A stretch of DNA of 38,465 bases from Deltaproteobacteria bacterium. Lineage in GTDB: Bacteria > Desulfobacterota > Binatia > Binatales > Binataceae. Both the position numbers and the translations under genes were made by a program. Under the pieces are notes generated by a model, which saw only the letters and a list, made by a program, of their open reading frames with translations, ran no database searches and was not told where the DNA came from. This document shows positions 32,320 through 38,465 of the stretch, in pieces (position 1 is the first letter of the stretch; every line of letters begins with the position of its first letter). Location of the stretch: assembly GCA_021801125.1 (NCBI GenBank), contig JAJYYI010000046.1, positions 1 through 38,465 of the forward strand, read 5' to 3'.

Positions 32320-34712
32320 TTGGTTTCGAGGACGAGAACCTGTGATGGATCCGCCAACAACGTGGGATGAGTCACCTCCGTAAAGCGGTTGTTATGCATC
32401 AGAACGTCGGCAACGTTGGCGTCGAGCTCCACCCCTACGGAGCTGTGATCGATGAGGTTACGGTCGATTATCACGTCGCGAGTCGCCGTGAAAGAGGCCT
32501 TTTCCCGGCGCCCCCCATAACCAAGCATGAGCAGTATGCGATGGCCGAAGGACAGACGATTTGCGCGTATTACGCACGCTCGAACGTACGGAAACGCACC
32601 CGGCTGGGAAGCAAAGACACCGGTGATGACGAACCCCATCAGACCATAAGGCGCACCGCCTTCAGGCGTCTTTTCTGGGCCATCGCCGGCCGGTCCTACA
32701 CCTTGGTGATAGGTCGCAGCGACTCGCAGGTCGTTGTTTAACCATTGAATAAACCAGCCCGAGAGCCCCCACATCCCCTGGCTGCGAACGACGTAGTTGC
32801 TGTCAAACGTGCAGTCGTAGAGATAGCCCCAGATCTCAAACAGCCCGCTTGCGTCCACTGCTCGGTTTCGGTAGAAGATGCCGCGACCTGGAAGTTGAAA
32901 GGCGAGAACTGTGCTAGTCCGGTCGGGCTCGACCATCCAAGGCGCTGAAACCGTTATTGAATCCTCTGTGTTGTCGCTTATTCGGCGGTATTCTCCTGCG
33001 CCGCTTCCAGCTAAGACGAGTAAGTCAAGGCCGTGGTACGCATGCGGCGGCAGATGAGAACCCACAAGGCGCACGGTTGTTCCGTTGCCGGAACCGACAT
33101 GTCCGAGCCATGGTTGAACCACTGGCAGCTTAAGGTTCTTCCATTCCTCCGAAATTTGCCGACCGGTAACTCCGTTCACATCGAAGCCAAGCGCCTCGCG
33201 TTCTCCGCAAACAATGTTTTGGCTACGGTTATAGGCACAGTAAATGTGCGAGAGAGTGACCCAGCCCAACCCCCACCCAGAAGCTCCGTTAATTACATTG
33301 TCTTGGACAATGAGATATTGGCTGCCCAGGTTCGTCCAGGACAGCGTCGCCCACTGATTGTCGAAGTGATTAGCAACAATGCGTGCGTTGATCGCATCCA
33401 GTACTCGCTGAGCTCCGCCCACGAATCGGCAATCTGAAATCTCAAGATTATGAATTCCCTCTAGGGCGATCACCTTGATTAGCTCGTTGTTTTTCCAACC
33501 GAAGCCGTTTAAGGACCAGCGCGGGTCACGGGCAGGGTTGGCAGATCGCACGGCGTAATACAGCAACTGGAAATCCACGTTCCGAAGGAAGACGTCCCTC
33601 TCTGTGCCCGGTTGGGTAAGATAGCTTTGGAGTTCAGGAACCAGCGCCCTGCCCGCCTGGGAGGCGTCCCAAGAAAGATCCCGCAGGATAGTTTGCGCGT
33701 TGGCTGCGACCACGGTGAGATTCTCGATTCCGAACTCGCCCACGCTATAGAGGACACTCGGAATGAATTCCGAGGCTGAAGCGGGCACGGTCTCGGGCCA
33801 CTTGAGAAAAGTCAGATCGCGCGCCTCCCCACGCAGCACAACGCGCTTGGGAATAAAGAACCAACCATTAAGGCGGTAGGTGCCGGCTGGAAAGTATATG
33901 ACACCGCCACCGTTACGGTTGGCAGCGTTAAGAGCGCTTCGAAATGCGCTGCTGGCGTCGGAAATATTATCGCCACGCGCCCCGAGGTCTTTGACGTTAA
34001 AGACAGTAGCAGGCCACATAGCGGCCGGCTTGACGTTTAGGAGCAGACCTCCACCCCACCCACTCGGGCCTCCGTAACCATTATGTAGCCAGATCTGGTA
34101 TCTACCGGCTGCAAGCGATGCAGGAAGCCGAGCAGTAATGCTGTACTTGTCAGCCGACAACATGGCAAGCTGAATGATCTGCCCCTGCTCGCTGCGCAAC
34201 GCAACTCGCAGGCGACCGGCGCTCGTCGGCGTCAAGAGGAAGTTTCGCCCTATAATCTGTATCGCCGAGCCCGGTGCCGCTTCATTTTCCATTAAACCCG
34301 GCAGAAGCCTTGTCGGTTGACACCAGTCGACCTGCGGAACGCCGAGGAGGATCGGGTTTCCGCCGTAAACTACCGCGAAAACGCCAGGCGGTAGAGCTTT
34401 TGGTATAATGAATTTCAAGGAATTCGGCGTCGATTGATACGCTGGGACGCTAATCGACTTCGCCGCGGAGATCGACAGACGACCCGGTGGCTCGCCCGTT
34501 GCGTCATCTGTAAGACGATTTAAGAAGATAGAGCGCACGCCGGCGAGGTCTCCACCATAGAGTAAGACTGCGTCACCCGGCGAAACAGGTTGGGAAGCCC
34601 AGAAGACCACCGGCACTGCAACAGCGCTCGATGGTCCCACAAAGAATAGAATCGAAAGGGCTGCACAGAACACGAAGAGCCTGTGAGTAGGTGATAGTAT
34701 GTTACAAATCAT
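32316..34712 (-). CDS. Exported parallel beta-helix (pectate lyase-like) protein
   Basis: About 798 residues. From ATG 34712 a signal peptide is visible (HRLFVFCAALSILFFVGPSSAVA), so the protein is exported. The middle part has VFNVKDLGARGDNISDASSA, then GGGVIYFPAGTYRLNG, the start of a right-handed beta-helix (pectate lyase 3 type). Later repeats are rich in N and D turns such as NRLSFGHRILL and NNRFTEV. An N-terminal domain of about 200 residues precedes the helix. A GTG at 34778, overlapping the upstream stop, is an alternative start giving a long N-region. It could be a glycan lyase, epimerase or binding protein linked to polysaccharide export; catalytic residues are not identified. Confidence 0.75.
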   Translation of the reverse strand: MICNILSPTHRLFVFCAALSILFFVGPSSAVAVPVVFWASQPVSPGDAVLLYGGDLAGVRSIFLNRLTDDATGEPPGRLSISAAKSISVPAYQSTPNSLKFIIPKALPPGVFAVVYGGNPILLGVPQVDWCQPTRLLPGLMENEAAPGSAIQIIGRNFLLTPTSAGRLRVALRSEQGQIIQLAMLSADKYSITARLPASLAAGRYQIWLHNGYGGPSGWGGGLLLNVKPAAMWPATVFNVKDLGARGDNISDASSAFRSALNAANRNGGGVIYFPAGTYRLNGWFFIPKRVVLRGEARDLTFLKWPETVPASASEFIPSVLYSVGEFGIENLTVVAANAQTILRDLSWDASQAGRALVPELQSYLTQPGTERDVFLRNVDFQLLYYAVRSANPARDPRWSLNGFGWKNNELIKVIALEGIHNLEISDCRFVGGAQRVLDAINARIVANHFDNQWATLSWTNLGSQYLIVQDNVINGASGWGLGWVTLSHIYCAYNRSQNIVCGEREALGFDVNGVTGRQISEEWKNLKLPVVQPWLGHVGSGNGTTVRLVGSHLPPHAYHGLDLLVLAGSGAGEYRRISDNTEDSITVSAPWMVEPDRTSTVLAFQLPGRGIFYRNRAVDASGLFEIWGYLYDCTFDSNYVVRSQGMWGLSGWFIQWLNNDLRVAATYHQGVGPAGDGPEKTPEGGAPYGLMGFVITGVFASQPGAFPYVRACVIRANRLSFGHRILLMLGYGGRREKASFTATRDVIIDRNLIDHSSVGVELDANVADVLMHNNRFTEVTHPTLLADPSQVLVLETK

Positions 34713-34777
34713 CTGTCGCGCGCGTCGAAGGTTGCGGCTTTCCACATACAGGGCCTCTGATCCTGAGGCGTAAGTCA

Positions 34778-35737
34778 CTACCGTGAAGCGGCTGTCTCAA
34801 GATAGGTGGATGACGGAAAGTGTTCAGATATCTCCCCAAAGCTTAGATAGCTTTCGTCCCGCAGGCCATCACGCTCACGCTGAGGACGATATTCCGGAAA
34901 CACCTCCTGTAACACGTTCCGCCGCTCGTAATGGAGCCAACTCAGTGAGAACAGGACTCGAACCGAGCGGTTGCCGACTAGAAAGGCGTGAAGCAGCGCG
35001 GTTTCCTGGGCCTGAGAGAGCGTCTTAAGTGCGTCCCGTGGACAGTCGTAAGGAAAATAGATGTCATGAAAGTGCACAACCACCCCGGGTTTGAGACGCG
35101 GAATCACTTCCAAGATCAAGTAGTTCACGTAGCTGCCGGTGTTAACCGCGTGGGAGGAGTCGATGAATAGCATCGTCCCTGGACCCAAGCGCTCCGGAAA
35201 GAAATCGGGCGGCACTGCCTGAACAGGCCTGGGAATCAATTCAACCGGGGCGCTCCGCAACCCGGGCCGCGGGTACGGTTCGATGCAAACCACATCACAG
35301 TCTTCGCCTGTTTCAGTTCGATTCAGCGACGCGGCATGTAACGTGCAGCGTGTGGAGACGCCCGAGCCGACCTCTATGACTTGAGTAGCCTTGAAATGTC
35401 GCATCACCCCGTGCAGCGCCTGGGCCTCTATGTAGCCAAAGCCCGGTCCGCTGTTCGAGAGGCAAGCTTCTAGGTACGTGTGATTACCGCGATATTCACT
35501 CTCGAACGGTGCCACGATTTCCTTGAGGCGTGTAGCTTGGCCGTTGATGTCGCAGTCGACTCCCCCCATGGCCGACTTTCGTGCCCCTAACTCGCGAGTG
35601 CGAGCAAGTTCGTTTAAATCTGGCACACCCACGTAGTAATGTTTCGGAAGAACGACGACTCCAAATCGAAGGGCGAGCCTATGAAACCTTAGAAAGGCAC
35701 GCCTTGCCTGATTACGTAATGAGCGACTGTTCATCAT
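34778..35737 (-). CDS. SAM-dependent methyltransferase-like protein (Methyltransf_24 type)
   Basis: A 319-residue protein. VIEVGSGVSTRCTLHAA is a SAM-binding motif, and TMLFIDSSHAVNTGSYVNYL followed by VVHFHDIYFPYD matches the family of small-molecule methyltransferases often found in glycan clusters. A short positively charged N-terminus (NSRSLRNQARRAFLRFHRLALRFG) may associate with the membrane. The gene has two adjacent ATG starts (35737, 35734). It follows the interrupted methyltransferase by 63 nt. Substrate unknown. Confidence 0.75.
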   Translation of the reverse strand: MMNSRSLRNQARRAFLRFHRLALRFGVVVLPKHYYVGVPDLNELARTRELGARKSAMGGVDCDINGQATRLKEIVAPFESEYRGNHTYLEACLSNSGPGFGYIEAQALHGVMRHFKATQVIEVGSGVSTRCTLHAASLNRTETGEDCDVVCIEPYPRPGLRSAPVELIPRPVQAVPPDFFPERLGPGTMLFIDSSHAVNTGSYVNYLILEVIPRLKPGVVVHFHDIYFPYDCPRDALKTLSQAQETALLHAFLVGNRSVRVLFSLSWLHYERRNVLQEVFPEYRPQRERDGLRDESYLSFGEISEHFPSSTYLETAASR

Positions 35738-35800
35738 AGCCGCTGCAGTAGCGTGCGCCTGGCACGAGCCGTGACGACCTTCTCATACGGATGACCCCGC

Positions 35801-36559
35801 TTACAATGCCGCGGTGTCTGCGCCGTAGCGAGGCACCGGCTTTCGAAAGCACGCGAGAATGCAGGCTCGAAGACCCGAGAGCGCTTCAGAGTGATTTACG
35901 ATTCTTTCGTAGCCAACCCCGAGAAGAAACGATGGGACAGAAAACATCAGGTAGCTGGGCTCGGCTTCGACCATCAATATATCCTCTTCGGTGAATCCCA
36001 CGCTTTTAAGTGCACGGCGTACCGCCACCAGACTGTTCATGCGGTAATAAGTCGGATGGGGATCAGAAGCGTTCGGAGGCATACCACGTACTCGATTCGC
36101 GAAAAGCTGATGGAACCAATGCGGTGTAGCTGCAGCGATTGCGTAGCTGTAATGACGGATGTTACCGGTTCGAAAGACGAAAACACCACCAAACCTCAGT
36201 ACACGGGACACCTCTCACACGGCTACCTCAGGCTCGAACAAATGTTCGACAACCCATTCGCTCAGAACCAGATCGAAGCTTTGAGCTCGAAATGGCATGT
36301 GTTCGCCACGACCGATGACTGCATGGTCTATCTGTGAGTTCCTGTGGATGCTCGGACTCAGGTCTAACCCGATGACGCTCTGTACCTCACCTTTAAAATT
36401 GATAGGCGCGGCGTTCCCTTCCCCCGCGCCGAGGTTCAAGACTCGGAAGCCGGGTTTTGTATACTTTCTAAGAAGATTGCCGAACCGTGAAGTCACGTCC
36501 ACCCAGTCAGGGTGCCCATTGTAAAAGCGCTCAACGAGGTTGTCCACCCCGCAGTTCAT
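35801..36559 (-). pseudogene. SAM-dependent methyltransferase interrupted by an in-frame TGA
   Basis: The frame from ATG 36559 reads FRVLNLGAGEGNAAPI, SVIGLDLS and FDLVLSEWVVEHLFEPEVAV, then TGA (36215-36217), and continues in the same frame as EVSRVLRFGGVFVFRTGN and a full C-terminal part to 35801. Together they give the 252-codon length of a class I methyltransferase. The expected residue at the stop is Arg or similar (E-AFREVSRVL in homologues), so CGA to TGA is a simple explanation. It may be a null allele or a sequencing error. Start overlaps the GT4 stop by ATGA. Confidence 0.7.
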
Positions 36560-37782
36560 TGCACTTGACCGCTGAGCGTGGCAGAGTCCGCACTCGTCTG
36601 ATCGTCGCGTTTATCCAGGCGAGAACCGATTACGCGTTCATAGACCCGCACGAGTTGGTCGCCGGCCGCACGCCACGAAAATCCCTCTCGCGCTAGACAG
36701 CGCCCACGCTCACCCATTTCTTTGGCCATTGTCGGGTTATCGAGCAGCGTAAGTGTCGCTTTAGCTACTTCTCCGGCGTCAGGTTTTACCACCAGCCCTG
36801 CTCGCGCCGCGTCTATCTCACGCCAGATGTTGACGCGGTTCGAGATCACCACGGGTAGGCCGGCGGCCATGGCTTCTACCACGGCGATGCCGAAGTTCTC
36901 CGAATAGGAAGGGAGTACGAAGACCTTAGCGTCCCGCAGGAGCACTTCCTTATTCTCACCTACCACCATCTCGGTGAAGGTAGCCGCTTCCAACGCGCTC
37001 TCCTCGGCGAGCCAGCGGCGCACTTGCGCAGCGTAGGAGTCATAATCCGGACCGGCGATCACGAGGTGAACATCCGTACGCCTGCGATGAATTTGTCCGA
37101 ATGCCCGCACCAGAATGTCTAAGCCCTTTTTGAAATTGACGCGAGACAGAAAAAGGACGACTCTTTTTCCAGCAAGCTGGGGCCAGATCCGATCTGCTCG
37201 AAACGGCACCGGAGCAATCCCTTCTTCAACTTCCACGCCCAGCGGAACCACGACCCCACGGAAGCTAAGGCCAGAGAGACTCGCCAGTCTCAATTCTTCG
37301 GCGCTCGTGAATTGAACCGCTGCAGCACGCTCCAAGTTGCGTCGCTCAATTAGAGTTTCGTAGATCCGCTTGCGCAATGGATGACGCCGAAACAGGTACG
37401 GATCCAGCGTGCCGTGAGGCAGCAGGATATACGGTACTCCATATTTTCGACAGTAATACGCTGCAGCTGTTGATGGGAACTGGTATAACGAGTTGATGTG
37501 AACGACATCATAATGTGGGATGTTTGCTCTAAGGGCAGCGTTCATGTTCCAGGAACATTTGTAGTAATGCCCCCCGTTGATGGGGAAGTACACAACACTG
37601 ACGCCTCGAACCTCGACTGGCCTTCCCAGTGGAACATCTAGAGAGCCGTCGCCTTCCGCGTTGGTGGTATATATCTCGGCATGTTCGCCCCGGCGTAGAA
37701 GTTCCCGACACATTTCGACAGCCGCTTTTGCCGGACCGCCGTCGCGTGCGGCGAGACTCGGGATGACGTGAAGAATGCGCAT
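36556..37782 (-). CDS. Glycosyltransferase family 4
   Basis: A 408-residue GT-B glycosyltransferase. The N-terminal half starts MRILHVIPSLAARDGGPAKA and contains YDVVHINSLYQFP and LLPHGTLDPYL. The C-terminal half carries VVLFLSRVNFKKGLDILV, LVIAGPD and the conserved EX7E-like segment in VLPSYSENFGIAVVEAMAAG. The ATG at 37782 has a GAGG ribosome site; a GTG at 37794 is possible. Probably transfers a hexose onto a lipid-linked glycan. Confidence 0.92.
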   Translation of the reverse strand: MRILHVIPSLAARDGGPAKAAVEMCRELLRRGEHAEIYTTNAEGDGSLDVPLGRPVEVRGVSVVYFPINGGHYYKCSWNMNAALRANIPHYDVVHINSLYQFPSTAAAYYCRKYGVPYILLPHGTLDPYLFRRHPLRKRIYETLIERRNLERAAAVQFTSAEELRLASLSGLSFRGVVVPLGVEVEEGIAPVPFRADRIWPQLAGKRVVLFLSRVNFKKGLDILVRAFGQIHRRRTDVHLVIAGPDYDSYAAQVRRWLAEESALEAATFTEMVVGENKEVLLRDAKVFVLPSYSENFGIAVVEAMAAGLPVVISNRVNIWREIDAARAGLVVKPDAGEVAKATLTLLDNPTMAKEMGERGRCLAREGFSWRAAGDQLVRVYERVIGSRLDKRDDQTSADSATLSGQVQ

Positions 37783-37794
37783 ATTAGGCCTCAC

Positions 37795-38005
37795 ACGAAG
37801 TGGGAAGGTCCGGCCCCAGGAGCCGAGAGTGTTTCTTCAGCTAAAGGCCGACCTCCCAAGCGAGCCCATTGCCCAGCCGGGAAGGCCGCCCCTGAATATG
37901 ACGTCGCCGATATTCGAAACTTGCGCCGAGACTGGTACCGCAAAGCCGGTCTTGCTGCGACCAATAATCACAGACGGCACGTTGCTGCGGCCAATCCACA
38001 CATCT
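37795..38005 (-). other. Gap between the two GT4 genes, possible remnant of an acyl/acetyltransferase
   Basis: A minus-strand frame across this gap reads RDVWIGRSNVPSVIIG and then GDVIFRGGLPGWAMGSLG before a stop. DVWIG is a typical hexapeptide-repeat acetyltransferase phrase, but the frame overlaps the upstream GT4 gene, has no good start and lacks the rest of the repeats. It may be a short decayed tail of such a gene. I would not annotate it as functional. Confidence 0.2.
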
Positions 38006-38465
38006 CTAAACGCCCAGCGCGGCGCGTAGACCCTGTACGTCTTCCTCAAAGCTCCAGCGGTTGATGATTTCGAGGCTCCGGCGACCCATCTCAGCACATC
38101 GTTGACGATCAGCTAGGGCGTCTCGTAATGCGCGCGCCAAATCATCCGGCTCCCCAGCCTTAAAAACGAATCCGTTGACGCCATCGCGAACCAAGTCACG
38201 CGAACAGCCCACTCGGTCGCTGGCGACGATGGCCTTTCCCGCATTCATTGCCTCGTTCACCACTAGGCCCCACGGCTCAATCGCCGACGGCATCACGAAC
38301 ACGTCGCAGAGGTCGTAGAACGCAGGCATTTCGGTCTGATTCTTGAACCCGAGGAACCTGATTGTGTTCAAGCCCGTTGCGGATGCCATTGCCTCAAGCC
38401 CGCCGCGCATCTCGCCGTCGCCTACGAAGAGGAGATAAGGACGAGACCCCGGGCGACTGTCCGCC
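38006..38465 (-). CDS. Glycosyltransferase family 4 (C-terminal part, cut by the window edge)
   Basis: The last about 152 codons of a GT4 gene that begins beyond the right edge. The visible part opens PYLLFVGDGEMRGGLEAM and contains FYDLCDVFVMPSAIEPWGLV, the donor-binding region with the conserved Glu, followed by VNEAMNAGKAIVAS and the RDLVRDGVNGFVF segment. It is the second GT4 of the locus and differs from the neighbour at 36556-37782. The N-terminal acceptor domain is not in view. Confidence 0.88.
   Translation of the reverse strand, partial: ADSRPGSRPYLLFVGDGEMRGGLEAMASATGLNTIRFLGFKNQTEMPAFYDLCDVFVMPSAIEPWGLVVNEAMNAGKAIVASDRVGCSRDLVRDGVNGFVFKAGEPDDLARALRDALADRQRCAEMGRRSLEIINRWSFEEDVQGLRAALGV

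Overview
The window is GC-rich, gene-dense bacterial DNA with no rRNA or other taxonomic marker. An Ehr-like (hydrogenase-related) membrane complex, fluoride riboswitches, a UbiD decarboxylase cluster, an F420/flavin luciferase-like oxidoreductase and a glycan locus together would fit an uncultured soil or sediment lineage of the Desulfobacterota/Binatota/Rokubacteria kind. That is inference only. Many genes are joined by 1-14 nt overlaps and several use GTG or TTG starts.

Region 1 (1-9200, minus strand) reads as a fluoride regulon. A fluoride (crcB-motif) riboswitch with an overlapping intrinsic terminator lies before a two-gene unit: a DUF190 plus four-CBS protein, then CrcB/Fluc. A second, very similar riboswitch with its own promoter lies before a six-gene operon in the order HyfC, HyfE, HyfF, HycE/HyfG, HyfH-HyfI fusion, HyfB. 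This looks like a group 4 hydrogenase, but all four NiFe-ligating cysteines of the large subunit are replaced, and one cysteine of the proximal Fe-S cluster is Asn. The antiporter-like membrane arms keep their Glu and Lys residues. So a redox-altered ion-pumping Ehr-type complex appears to be switched on by fluoride. The last gene (HyfB-like) contains an in-frame TGA near its 3' end, and coding seems to continue beyond it to the window edge.

Region 2 (9400-15750) is a patchwork around tRNA-Ser(GCU): an integrase-like scrap, a 3' SDR fragment, a TetR/epimerase pair (the epimerase has two compensating frameshifts), a DUF2156 acyltransferase-like gene, a 3' fragment of a CopA-type ATPase, a higBA locus whose toxin carries a stop codon, and an intact-looking two-gene restriction-modification system (Dam-type methylase plus PD-(D/E)XK-like nuclease). 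It looks like an old, decaying integration or defence island.

Region 3 (15787-26648, plus strand) is a catabolic cluster: class III CoA-transferase, UbiD, luciferase-like oxidoreductase, UbiD, MFS transporter, SDR, UbiD, and the UbiX prenyltransferase that makes the prFMN cofactor. All three UbiDs keep the catalytic Arg-Glu-Glu set. The logic (uptake, CoA activation, oxidation/reduction, prFMN-dependent decarboxylation or carboxylation) suggests breakdown of an aromatic or other unsaturated carboxylate; the substrate cannot be read from the sequence.

Region 4 (27722-38465, minus strand) is a surface-glycan locus: two GT4 and one GT2 glycosyltransferases, five methyltransferase genes (one interrupted by TGA), a Gfo/Idh/MocA sugar oxidoreductase and an exported beta-helix protein. 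It runs off the right edge. About 1.07 kb (26649-27721) between regions 3 and 4 holds no gene I can support.
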